In this document: positions 48,084-61,906 of the stretch, one piece after another | Position numbering within the stretch: position 1 is the stretch's first letter | How the letters are laid out: each line of letters starts with the position of its first letter | Source: Amia ocellicauda | Taxonomy: Eukaryota > Chordata > Actinopteri > Amiiformes > Amiidae | Length of the DNA: 64,000 nucleotides | Reading direction: 5' to 3' | Assembly: GCF_036373705.1 (NCBI RefSeq) | Contig: NC_089864.1 | Location: 4,555,001-4,619,000 of the forward strand | Made by a program: the position numbers and the translations under genes | The notes under the pieces: model-generated | Databases searched by the model: none | What the model saw: the letters and a program-made list of their open reading frames with translations, nothing else | What the model was told of the DNA's origin: nothing

Positions 48084-48455
48084 TTACTTGGAGCTGGTGT
48101 ACTTGGTGACGGCCTTGGTGCCCTCAGACACGGCGTGCTTGGCCAGCTCTCCGGGCAGCAGCAGCCGCACGGCGGTCTGGATCTCCCGGGAGGTGATGGT
48201 GGAGCGCTTGTTGTAGTGCGCCAGGCGGCAGGACTCGCCGGCGATGCGCTCGAAGATGTCGTTGACGAAGGAGTTCATGATGCCCATGGCCTTGGAGGAG
48301 ATGCCGGTGTCCGGGTGCACCTGCTTCAGCACCTTGTACACGTAGATGGCGTAGCTCTCCTTCCTGGACTTGCGGCGCTTCTTGCCGCCCTTCGCCGCCG
48401 TCTTGGTCACGGCTTTCTTGGAGCCCTTCTTCGCGATGATCTTGGGTTCAGGCAT
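48084..48455 (-). CDS. Histone H2B, replication-dependent, variant N-terminus
   Basis: A 123-aa core histone H2B, single exon. The histone fold (from [20 protein letters not shown] to the end) is nearly the vertebrate consensus. Departures: the tail begins [14 protein letters not shown] rather than an AKSAPKK-type start, and GESCRLAHY replaces the usual GEASRLAHY, adding a cysteine to a histone that normally has none. The C-terminus is KYTSSK, with the lysine that is ubiquitinated in other H2Bs. The gene has a TATA box, an H2B octamer, CCAAT boxes and a 3' stem-loop, so it should be cell-cycle regulated. The start is the only Met before PEP. The exact paralogue number cannot be given. Confidence 0.96.
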   Translation of the reverse strand: MPEPKIIAKKGSKKAVTKTAAKGGKKRRKSRKESYAIYVYKVLKQVHPDTGISSKAMGIMNSFVNDIFERIAGESCRLAHYNKRSTITSREIQTAVRLLLPGELAKHAVSEGTKAVTKYTSSK

Positions 48456-48506
48456 GACTTCACTGCGCGCTCAGGAGGAGAATGACGCCCAGCGCCGTCA
48501 GGCCGC

Positions 48507-48589
48507 TATTTATACGAGCCGTATGCAAATCAGCCTGAGCTGCAGACAAAGCCGCTCATTGGTGCTTCTCCATCGTCAATTTCTATTGG
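48507..48589 (-). promoter_or_regulatory. H2B promoter: TATA, octamer, two CCAAT
   Basis: Minus-strand TATAAATA at 48,514-48,507, the octamer ATTTGCAT at 48,530-48,523, and CCAAT at 48,562-48,558 and 48,589-48,585. The octamer next to TATA is the hallmark of H2B promoters (Oct-1/OCA-S dependent S-phase control). Confidence 0.9.
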
Positions 48590-48755
48590 CTGTATTTGGA
48601 ATATTGTGAAAATGCAGGGATTTTTTTTTTTTAATTAATAATGTATTTGATTTTATTCAGACCATATATATATATAATTAGAACCAGTACAGATCTTTAA
48701 AAATATATAAACAAAAATCGTTAAATAGTGAATTATGTTACATTATAAATAGTAA

Positions 48756-49137
48756 AGTGATGCGTCTTACACACTCATGTCGTTTACATTTAGTCACCGC
48801 TCCCTGTATTAGTAATTTTGACCAGACTCTTCTAATCATGAAAGGCTTCGACCACATCAACCCAGAGGAGCTTTTCCAGATCAGCAGGGACACACGCACC
48901 CAGGGACACAAATGGAAATTGGGCTTCAAGGCATTCAAGACAGAAAACAGGAGACACTTCTTCACACAGAGAGGCGTCACAATCTGAACAAACTCCCCAG
49001 CGATGTGGTAGAAGCTGAAAATTTGGGAACATTTAAAAACAGACTGGATCACTTAGTTATTAATGGACACCAAACCAGCACGATGGGGCGAATGGCCTCC
49101 TCTCGATTGTAAACTTTATGTTTTTATGTTCTTATGG
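48756..49137 (+). mobile_element. CR1-like LINE 3' end
   Basis: Plus-strand ORF2 C-terminus (FKTENRRHFFTQR, then a frameshift), a short UTR and a final TTATGTTCTTATGG tail. It is the same family as 19.1-22.8 kb, 5' truncated, and lies about 170 bp beyond the H2B CCAAT boxes. Confidence 0.75.
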
Positions 49138-49224
49138 TAAATTCGATACGTATAGACAAGGTCTCTTAAGATACTGTTTACATCTACTTTAAATACGTGG
49201 TTCATAACACTGTAGTCTAAGGGC

Positions 49225-49860
49225 AACACAGTGATGGATTCGCTGGAGCTTCAGTACATATTTCTGTGGGGTTCTCTTGTAGTAGTTTAGTCCTGTGAAC
49301 CTGCAGGAGGTGTTTACAATTTTCGAGATGGAAAATGTCTACAGGGCTGTGGTCCCATTTTTTATTACTTGCATAAGGGGGAGCAGACTTCACTGCCTTA
49401 TAGAAGGATTGGTTTGATCATGTTGTCACAAAGTTTGAGCCAAATGTTTACTGGTGGATTTTGTATAGACGATTTGTTATTGCATAGAAAGCCCTGCGTG
49501 CGTTATCTATCAGTGGACTTATAGCCAGGTTGAAGTTCCCAGACTGACTGATCTTTATACCCAGGTAGCTGTAGTTTGTACTGTGCTCCAGGGGAGTTGT
49601 TGTCCAGGGTAAAGCATATCTGTTTCCCTGAGATCTGTCTTTCTTGTCCAGAGTGACTGCCAGGGCCCAGGTCTGACAGTAATTCTCCAGAAGGGCCAGG
49701 TTCTGCTGCAGCCCCTGCTCTGCGGGGGACAGCAGCACTACGTCATCTGTGTAGAGCAATACTGAATGTGTTCTTCATGTAGAGTGAGGCCAGGGACTGC
49801 AGCCTGGCTGAACACTTTCTCAGTTCAAGAAGTGATTCTACAGTCTTAGTGTACATCTCT
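49225..49860 (-). mobile_element. LINE reverse-transcriptase fragment
   Basis: The minus strand reads LYTDDVVLLSPAEQGLQQNL (a YxDD catalytic box), YSYLGIKISQSGNF and NARRAFYAITNRL, then CKHLLQVHR-like sequence after frame breaks. It is the finger-palm end and thumb of a non-LTR retrotransposon, possibly I/Nimb-like and perhaps the same family as 0.83-1.46 kb. Confidence 0.72.
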
Positions 49861-49974
49861 CATAAACTACTTGCAAAAGTCAATTTTAACTCTATACTTT
49901 TAAGTATCTCCAAATTATTTAATTTCATCCAAATTCTTCATCTGCATAAATTCACATAATTTTACAGCCATCTG

Positions 49975-50110
49975 TTAGGGATGCACCGATACCGACGCCA
50001 GTATCGGGTATCGGGCCGATATAGTGCTCATGTACACGTACTCATAAAAAAATTCTGATACTCACCGATACCACTTCATTGGCGGAGCGCGTCTTTTCAT
50101 CAGGCACTTA
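49975..50110. repeat. Possible DNA-transposon end
   Basis: TAGGGATGCACCGATACCGA and repeated GATACC/GGGCCGATA motifs have the form of a terminal region of a fish DNA element. No partner end is found. Confidence 0.35.
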
Positions 50111-50297
50111 CTTCATCAGCAATATGCATATTCAGTTACAAATTACACACGTCGGTCTCTTTTGATTTAGATTAAGGAATATTCCTTAATGTCTAAATGA
50201 TCTCGTTGCAAACCCGGGTCTCTGGATCAATGCCTTGATCAGTCAGCTGTTTGATCATGATGCTAATTGTTGTATTAGTGTAGGCACTGTAGATTTG

Positions 50298-50750
50298 AAA
50301 AGCGCGTTTTCTGCATTGATACGCAGCTGTAAGACGGAGCCATTTCAAAGCGCTTTCGTTTTATGCTATTTTTCTAACTGGTTATTTATGTTTATATTGT
50401 GGTTATATTGTACAAGTCTGCTAAGATATGTGCATACCGATTTATACACCAGTTTACACAGTATTGCTAAACGTTATTTTTTTGTTCTTGTTTATGTAGC
50501 CTTTATGCGCACATTTTGATCAATTGAAGAATCGCAGGTGATCCAGCTCGTCTGCCTGTCCTCTGATGGGACAGGTTTGTGTTGGTGTCGGGCAGAGACA
50601 GGCTGGCTGGTGTGGCGTTTAGACTGCTGAGTAAGACACTTACTTACTGCCAGTTACTAATGCAACACAAACAGCCCTGCGGAAAAGCGCGTTTTCTGCA
50701 TTGATGTACGCAGCTGTAATAGACAGGTGGATCCATTTCAAAGCACTTCA
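50298..50750 (+). repeat. Direct repeat, 65-70 bp, about 385 bp apart
   Basis: AAAAGCGCGTTTTCTGCATT, then ACGCAGCTGTAA and CCATTTCAAAGC, occurs at 50,298-50,360 and 50,682-50,748. Confidence 0.7.
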
Positions 50751-50907
50751 CGTTGTATAAAGTAAAAAGTAAAATATGTATGTAAACTATATTTCGAGTT
50801 AATAAAAGATGTATGTTTTATGTTGTAAAATATAACTCGTCTATAATTCTGCTATAGCCCTATTTTAAACACACCCTCCTCCCCGTCTCTCTCTCTCGAT
50901 TAGTTCA

Positions 50908-50941
<34 letters not shown>
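50908..50941. repeat. (ATT)n microsatellite
   Basis: About 11 ATT units. Confidence 0.9.
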
Positions 50942-51590
50942 GACTCCATCCTCCCCGTCTCTCTCACGACTAATTGTTATTATTATTTAATAATAAATAG
51001 TTACAAAATAACATTAACTAAGAAGTTAAAATGAATGCAGCATGTACAACAACAAAAAACTTTGAGCGACCACAAATTACAAATATTCCCCTGGTGTCCT
51101 GCACATTATGTATTCGTGCTGATTCATATGGAAGCTCACAGCTGATCATACTGAGATGATTCTGTTAATCAAGAAGGACCTGGCTCTCACCTCCCCAGAA
51201 AAAGGCTCAGTCCTTACAGACACACTAATGTATGAGGACTATTTCAGTCATTCTGTTACAGCAGGCTTTGTCGTGTAGTACTGCTATTCAGTGAGTTAGA
51301 CATTTCTTTGAAATGTGGAGACAGTGCCAGTGTGGAGGCTGTGTTTGTTTACACAAAGTTGTATGTTCATTTCTGGATGTCAGAAATAGCCTCCTGTTGT
51401 AGATTTTATTTAAGACTCAGATATTATTTAGACCTGAACCACCACTGCAGCAACCTCAACTGGAGGAGGCTGAGACGGAGAGTCTGAGATGCAGCCGCTA
51501 GGAGGCCCAGCAGCATCTGGCAAAGGGAAACCCTGACACGGGCTCTCAGTCGGAAGACGTGTGTATGGTGGCAACTCTCTCTCGTGCCAG
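50942..51590. other. Intergenic DNA, nothing recognised
   Basis: No supported gene or repeat boundaries. Confidence 0.4.
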
Positions 51591-52636
51591 TGTTGCGTAA
51601 GGTACACTTATAAATTTCAATTAAAGAAGTGAATTTATAGTATCACCTTATCATGAATCCTGGAATCTTGTAGAACTCAATTTCCATAATAATTGGATGC
51701 AGACAGCAATTCCAAAGATATAAATTGTCAAATTTATTAAAAACAAAGACTAAATGTAGCACTACACTAATTATACAAAAGGGAAAAACTAATTAAAATT
51801 CAACTCTAGATCAACAAATCAAAGACAAATCACTTCCGTGACCAAATCAAAGACCATGGGATCACATATGATATCACACAAATCGTTAGACAAAAAAATA
51901 AACACATTGACTACAATACCGGTTAGTAAGATGAAGGTGAGTCTCATTAGTATTGTTAGTCAGACATTAAATAAGTACGCAGGTTAGTATTTATGTCAGT
52001 CTCATTTACGTTTAGGTGCCGAGAAAGATCCTATCATTACTTGTTACCACAATTTCCCTTAACTGATTATTATTCAATGATTAAGGATAGGCAGGGCCAC
52101 CAATAATCTAATGTCTATTAACGTGTGTCAATTTCAGACTAAACAGTTAAACAGGAATGAGAAGATATTTCTCGGCGTTGACAGGTCTTTTTTCTAAAAT
52201 TGTCAACAAAACAGTTTAATGCAACACACATTTATATTTAAGCAAAACTAAATGATATTACACATTGTTGAGTTATGAATCACAGAATAACATTTCTAAT
52301 TGATTTCTCAAATGTCATGAATCATAAACTTATCTGAACTTCTTCGCAGAGAGGCCTCTCTGGCTTCGGGCTCAGATAACAGCACACGGCACGAGGTCCG
52401 TGTGGTTTGGAACAAAGCTATTTAAATGACTTCCCCAGACATCTCACAGCAGGGATTCCAAGCTATTTGGCCCATTCTCTGTGCCATCCTCCCAAGACTT
52501 TGATGTAAACCAGTTCACATGCTGATGAGTTAAGGAAATCTGATAACTTTGGGGGGGAGAGGTCTTCTTTAGATAAGAGCATTTTAGCTCTGAGCTGAAG
52601 CACTGATCAGAATACACCCCCACACTTAACGTTACA
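51591..52636 (-). mobile_element. Solo LTR, family X copy 3, with inverted segment
   Basis: On the minus strand it begins TGTAACGT and ends with CGCAACA, and CCAG flanks both sides (51,587-51,590 and 52,637-52,640). It lacks a large internal part relative to the 8.1-kb copy (a join near 52,425). The 40 bp at about 52,572-52,611 are inverted relative to copies 1 and 2 while the outer sequence is not. Confidence 0.83.
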
Positions 52637-52769
52637 CCAGCGTGGCGAGCATGGCAACAGAATAGAGGCACAGTCTGAGGAACTACCTGCTGGCATCAGG
52701 CGGCTCTTCTCTCGATTGACCCGTATAATGTATAAATGTATAAATAATGATCCCATCCTAGTTTGCATG

Positions 52770-52925
52770 TGGCTCCGGAACTGGAGCTGGTTAAAAGCAG
52801 TCGGAGCTGGAGCAGCAGTGTGGAGCTGCACTGGAGACGGCCTGGTGCTGCAGCTCCGGAGCCAGCCTGGAGCTGGAGCTGAACCTCAGGAGCCACTCTG
52901 CCGGAGCCAGCAAACCCGGAGCACT
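52770..52925. repeat. GGAGCTGGAGC-rich repeat
   Basis: Irregular repetition of GGAGCTG, CCGGAGC and their complements. It probably comes from a mobile element end. Confidence 0.45.
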
Positions 52926-53354
52926 GCCAACCATATACCTGAGGGTTCCTCAGATATTCTCAAGAATTCTAATTCTATTTTATGGGTTGAGACAGAGAAG
53001 ACAGTTATTTCCTTCTTGATTGGTACAAACAAATTGTAACTTATTAACAAGAGACGTTTAAACTACTTACTACATAGACTTTATGAATGAATAACCCCTT
53101 GGTCAAGGATGCTAACACAGCATGTTTTGTTAAACAACAAACAACAGAATGCAGAGCCTTAGAGATAAGAGAGCTATATTTGTTGAGAGGGGCTGTGTCA
53201 GCCCTTGCCAGGTCCAAAGAGTACAGAGAAACACAGTCAGCTTTAAAACTCTAGAAATATTAAATTTAGTTCTTCAATATCAACCTTACAGAACCCCATT
53301 ACAGTTTCTTCCTTCCTCCCTCTCTTACCTAATCTCCATCCCTCCCACTATCTC
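52926..53354. other. DNA 3' of the LENG9-like gene
   Basis: No coding signal. A polyadenylation signal for the gene should lie here, but I cannot pick one with confidence. Confidence 0.4.
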
Positions 53355-56088
<2,734 letters not shown>

Positions 56089-57490
56089 CACTGGACACTT
56101 GAGAAGGTGTGGAACAACCCCCAGATGTCATTATGTTACAGACCTGAATTGATTTTAAAATAAAACAAATACATAAAAGTGAGAAATTGCAGTTAAGTGA
56201 GTGAATAAACATCCCACAAGAGTGGTCAGGGGGGTAGCCAATAAAACACACAGCAAAAGTGCACCCCCAGGGCGTAACTTAATGCAGTGCTAATGTGCCC
56301 TTAATTTAGTGTGGAAATTATGTTTACCGAAGACATTGTAACCATTCAACCTGGGACATATATTCCACTGAGACTGAAAAATAAGCTGCTTATTCTACAC
56401 ACAGTAATCACTATGTCATTGCAAGGAGGGGGACCCGGAGTCATAACTATAAAAGTGCAATGAATGATTTTTCTCGAACCAGTTACTATCGCATTATTTC
56501 TCTTCATCACAATCCCAAATCAACACACTTGTCTGAATGAAGTGTAATTATATATAGTGCTGGAATTCTATTGTGTTCCATTGATAATATCCATTGAAAC
56601 ATATAGTCTATAGTTTGGTACACGGGTAATGTACATAGATAATGTACAAGTCAGGATTAAGTTTTACCATCTACTCTGGTGGAAATGCCGTCTGCCTGAG
56701 GTTATAATATAATGGTTTTGATGTTTTTCAACGAGTAAGATTCTACATTTATGCATTGGCGTCTGTATCAAGCTATGATCTAGTATCATTCAAAGTCAAT
56801 ATTTTCCTGATCAAAACATCTCTACGACAACTAAATGAATTTCACTTACAGCGAAGTGGCCATTTAAAAGTAAATCGTGTTGTTATCCTCCTCATATCCA
56901 TTGAACCTAAATGATCCAAACATGATGCATTTTCGAGTTTAGTTACCTAACGTGCACCTACTGCAGCTGAAACACTTCCGCGTTCGCTCAAGTGCGCGGT
57001 GCTTGCTGGGAATGGGTAGCCATGTGATCACCGCTGCGTGTGGGCTGTGCTGCGCTTTCAGCAACATGTGACTACGTACAGTGTAAATAGCGTATATGCA
57101 TGGGTGCAATCGTGTTTTTATTTATACTAATAATGATCATCATTAGATCCATTAAAGTCTGTTGACAGTCAGACATTTTTGTTTGTTTTTGTGTGTGTTA
57201 CCCAAAGCAGGATTCCGCTGGTGCATGGTGTCGTTTAATTGAATGATTGTACACTGAGTTACTACAAAATGCGGCGAATGACTTACTAATCATCACAACT
57301 TGCACAAGAGACTCGATCTTCCCCTGTATCTTCCGCACACATTGCACTGAAGTACACGTTACAGCGTGTAAGACATTCAGCACGAAGTTGTAAATGAAAT
57401 AATATTCATTACATCTATTGAAAAAGGAAGAAACAACTATGGTATTGAAAGCAAATGAAACACATGACGTTTCCCTGATTTCGATCTGTT
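56089..57490. other. 5' region of LENG9-like gene and intergenic DNA
   Basis: A short GC-rich patch at 56,975-57,060 (CTTCCGCGTTCGC, GTGCGCGGTGC) is the best promoter candidate for the minus-strand gene. No other gene seen. Confidence 0.4.
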
Positions 57491-57491
57491 T

Positions 57492-57790
57492 CCCGGCCGT
57501 GAAGGGCTGAGTTCAGTCCCCGGCTCAGGCTCTCACAGCCTCTGCGCAGCCGCACTGCTATCCTTCACTCTCAGGCACTGAAACGCCGCCTGTCCGGCAC
57601 AGCAAAGCGCTGCGCGACGACATCCAGGGCATCACCAAGCCCGCCGTGCGCCGCCTGGCTCGCCGGTGGACAAGCGCATCTGCGGGCTGATCTAGCAGGA
57701 GACCCGAGGAGGGCTCGGTGTTCCTGGGGAAAGTGATCCGTGATGCCGCCACCTACACCCAGCACGCCGAGCGCAAGACCGCGGCGCCGC
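57492..57790 (+). pseudogene. Histone H4 pseudogene
   Basis: The plus strand reads [20 protein letters not shown] then LARR, the H4 core, then shifts frame to VDKRICGLI and a TAG where H4 has Tyr, then returns to FLGKVIRDAATYTQHAERKT. There are thus two frameshifts and a stop, and the last about 20 residues and the 3' stem-loop are lost. A GGCCGTGAAGGGC at 57,495 may be what remains of the SGRGKG start. It lies divergent from the H2A gene. Confidence 0.88.
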
Positions 57791-58012
57791 CAACCGAGCC
57801 TGATTCATCATGTGTGCATTGCAATCTAACATTGCACATGCGGGAAAGGATTTTATTTGCCAAAGATACTTAAATTATTCAATTACTGAACGGATTAAAG
57901 GGACGTTCAATTAAGTGTTAGTGAGGGGATTTATAATTGTTTTAATCTGTACCAGTAAACCAATAAGACTGTAGCCCTGCCTGTACGCGCGTTTATTCAG
58001 CTGTGGTGTGAG

Positions 58013-58056
<44 letters not shown>

Positions 58057-58375
58057 GCTGAACTGACATCTTGTCTGCCCTGGTTAGCGATTACAGACTA
58101 AAATGTACGACTTCTGTATTTGTAATCTGTAGATTAGGTATTCTGTATTAACTATACATTTTCCAATACATGTAATTTTGACCTTATAATTATATTGTTT
58201 TGATCTGTACTGTATTTCACTTTTGTAATACTCGTATATTATGTAAGTTGCCCTGGCTAAAGGCTTCTGCTAATAAATACATAAAAATATTAAACCTTAT
58301 CCCTAAACCATAAGGAGTAAATTAACTGAAGAAAATCCGAAAAACAGATCTTTGCATTTTACAGAAACTGTGCGT
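57791..58375. other. Spacer between H4 pseudogene and H2A, with (ATT)n and a SINE/LINE tail
   Basis: (ATT)n at 58,013-58,056. ATGTAAGTTGCCCTGGCTAA and GGCTTCTGCTAATAAATA (58,233-58,275) form the same 3' tail as at 42.27 kb. Confidence 0.65.
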
Positions 58376-58391
58376 GGCTCTTAAAAGAGCC
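58376..58391 (-). terminator. Histone H2A mRNA 3' stem-loop
   Basis: GGCTCTTTTAAGAGCC on the minus strand, 33 bases after the stop codon; identical to the H2B stem-loop. Confidence 0.94.
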
Positions 58392-58424
58392 TTTGGTTTG
58401 CGGTCAGGTCAGTGCTGTGCGGAT

Positions 58425-58850
<426 letters not shown>

Positions 58851-58883
58851 TTACACTGGCTTTTGAACATCCCTGTCTCTCCC

Positions 58884-58965
58884 TGATTGGTTGAGAAATG
58901 TGAAACCCTGTCATCCTATCAGGAAAGCTCAACATTATGCCATCATTACACTATTTATCCAATGA
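58884..58965 (-). promoter_or_regulatory. H2A upstream CCAAT elements
   Basis: Minus CCAATCA at 58,890-58,884. An ATTGGATAAATAG block lies at 58,964-58,952, about 140 bp from the ATG, rather far for a TATA box. No octamer is seen, as expected for H2A. Confidence 0.55.
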
Positions 58966-60249
58966 GAACAGTACGGAACACCACTAGTCTTTTATTGTTT
59001 TATCATTTGCAATAAAATGTATTTAGTTCAATACTGTTTTCATTGAGATTTCTTATACCCCATATATTTACAACATTTATTTTTGGGTTTTATTTACTAC
59101 AATATATGTTTCTCACTTAAACAGCATTAAAACGAAAGTTGAAAATATAAGTTGCTTTACCTCCTGCTTTTAAATTAATTTTATAAAAACCTATTCCCTA
59201 TACTCCACTAATGATGTATAAACCCCTTACAAAGCCTCTTTCGGAAATTTGGAAACGGGTGGCTAATTTATCACCTTTCCTCCAGCAGTCGAGTGCGCTT
59301 TCTTATCCAGCCGGTTTTCAATTAGGTCCTCTCCGTGTTGATGCTCATTGTTAGTGTCTATGTTTTTACAAAATGAAACCATCAAATTCGAGATCAGTTT
59401 CCATTTAGTTAACCTGCAAAATACAGATAGATCATGCTTGTATCCAATATTAATCTGCGGAGATTATGAAATTGCATTGTTTTTTACCACTTTACTGACC
59501 AGGTCAAATTCGGGTTATAGATCAGTGTTAATGAATGTTATATAATCCCATTATACTGTTTATTAGGTTTAGTATTTTACATTTACAAAGTAAAATCAAT
59601 ACAGCATTTTAATGCTTTAGATTAAAACAAAAATAAAATCAATTTCTAAAAACCATTTCTAAATTAATTAAGATACTAAAATAAATCATATTCAAAACAG
59701 TAAAAACTCAACATTAAATTGATGCATTTAAATAAAACATTAGTTTTTCCCAATTGTTTACACACATTTGCTGAATCTTTGACTAATTTCCCCCGAACTC
59801 TAAACACAAAACACAAAACCACAAACACAAAATGCAAAACTCTACAAATCTCTAGCAAAAGCAAACACTGCGTTCAAAACTCTTTTATCTCTTTCCAAAA
59901 TGTTTTTTTGCATCAACATGACACACACACACATCATATGAATAGCTCTGTCTACCAACCAACAACACAATGATGTGCTCAACACAAAACACTACTATGA
60001 ATATCCCATCAGAAGGTTTATGCCTTTTGCATTTTCATTGTTACACTGTAGCCGGTTGTAAAAGATTGTCACAGTAATGTATACCTACTCAGATATATAT
60101 ATAAACAAACACACACAAATGCAATACAGTAACAAAAACATCATCATTTATTTCCAAAATGAACACTTGTGTTTTGTATGTAACACTTTCCATACCCAAC
60201 AGGAGAAAACCAGGAAAAAACATTCAGTAATGCATCCTCCATTGCCTGG
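58966..60249. other. Intergenic DNA, nothing recognised
   Basis: AT-rich. A short A/C-rich tract (repeated AACACAAA) lies at 59,798-59,830. Confidence 0.45.
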
Positions 60250-60965
60250 AGAAGAGGCAAGCGTGTGAGGGGATGGCAGTCATACACCTTCCATCGCCAT
60301 GCCAAAAAAACTAGACCTGTTTAATCCGGATTCAGTTGTGCTGTAATATACGGTCCAATGTAGACAAGCCCACCTGGTGAATGTTATTGAATATTGTGTT
60401 GTCTGCAGTTATGTGGTTCTGGATTTCTCATAGTCCACTGGTATTGTTTGCCACCACCATGTTCACAATAGCGGTCTCCTGTTCTGGTGTGAACAGCCGG
60501 TGTTGTCCACCATGGCCTGGCCGTCTCTCAGTTCTGCAGAAGATCCACAAATATGATATGATTGGTTACAGTAAGCTAAAATAACCTATTTTCTTTCAAT
60601 ATGAAATGACATTAGTGTAACATTGGCCACCAATCACTGAGTAACATAGGCCTACTGATATGTCAGACTGCAGTATAATACAGTATACATACATAAAGAG
60701 CATAGTGTAGATGGTAGGTAACCTACAGGTTCTCATTTCTGAATGTACGGATGATAGATGCAACCGTGTAGCGGCTCAGGTTTGGCTGAACTCTCTGCCC
60801 AGCCTCCCTCATACTCAATCCATGGTTGATCACATGGTCAACCAATGTGGCCCTGATCTCATCTGAGACAACTGTCCTTCCTCATCCTTGTCCTCACCCT
60901 CCTCTTCTTGTTCTTCCTCTTCCTCCTCTTACTCTCACTCCTTGACCTCTAGCTCTTGCTTCAAC
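60250..60965 (-). mobile_element. IS630/Tc1-like transposase relic with an intron
   Basis: The minus strand reads VVSDEIRATLVDHVINHG and YTVASIIRTFRNEN (about 60,870-60,730), then after a likely intron (donor ACCT|GTAGGT, acceptor TTCTGCAG near 60,541) RPGHGGQHRLFTPEQETAIV and ITADNTIFNNIHQV. This is the N-terminal helix-turn-helix half of a transposase type common in fish and invertebrates. It has several stops, and the DDE half is gone. Confidence 0.65.
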
Positions 60966-61230
60966 ATTGACTTAAATTTTCCTCCAGAACAGGAGAGCTC
61001 ATCTATGGCCTTTTCTAGTGCTAAAGCTCTGATTTCTAAGTGAACAATTTCTAATAGAACAAACTAGTGTTTACACCTGTGAGGAGTGGGTGTTGCCAAT
61101 TGGTATATAGAGCTTGGCATTGTGATTGGCATTGCTTTCCAAAGGGACTACAGAGATTTTAATTGACGTTGACGGGCCAACCTGCCTCTATTACTTTAAA
61201 TTTTGTAAATTATTCCCACAAACCACAGGT

Positions 61231-61330
61231 GGACTGGCCATCGGGCACTTGCCAGAAGGGCCGGACCATTTTTTAGTTTGGTGGTCCGTTCAACTCCCGT
61301 GTGGACCACAATTAGCCGGCACTATGGAAG
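61231..61330. repeat. Dispersed repeat shared with 17.2 kb
   Basis: GGACTGGCCATCGGGCACTT and AAGGGCCGGACC match the 17,226-17,300 block. Confidence 0.5.
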
Positions 61331-61906
61331 CGTAGTAGTGCCACTTAGGGAGTTTTTGTTCTTTTATTTATTTTTTCTCTCAGAGGGGGCACGCTGGGGT
61401 ATTATATTCTGAGAAAAAAATCTGAATAATCGTCTGAGATTAAAGTCAGAATATATGACATTAAAGTCATGTTCTTACATGATGAGGTACCACTGTAAAG
61501 TTAGCTTGACATCTGATATGAATTTGATATTCGTGCTACCCGACATAGCGCTTTCAAACCAACTTTCACATAAAGACAACCAATTATGAATTATTTCACA
61601 GCCTTTGTTTTACTCATCATAAGAATTTTTTTGAAAAATCACTTAGCCTGACACACATTAAATGGCTTTATCTCCCCTAACAGTTAATGTTCAAACCAAT
61701 TATAATGTTAATAATTCCAATTGTGAAGTGTTTCACAATGTGAATCCTACAAATAATTTCTGGAAAACAGTATGCTATATATCATACCACACATGCACTC
61801 AGACAGCAATACTGTCTCTGCGCCAAGCCTGCAGCTCCGCACCATTCAAATCTGAGCTGTCAGCAGCTGTTTTATTATTTACCACCTGCTTGGCACGTGG
61901 AAAATA
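61331..61906. other. Intergenic DNA, nothing recognised
   Basis: No feature supported. Confidence 0.4.

Noticed and set aside
50206-50232. GCAAACCCGGGTCTC as a possible tRNA T-arm
   Set aside because: No matching acceptor or anticodon stems and no A/B box pair at tRNA spacing.
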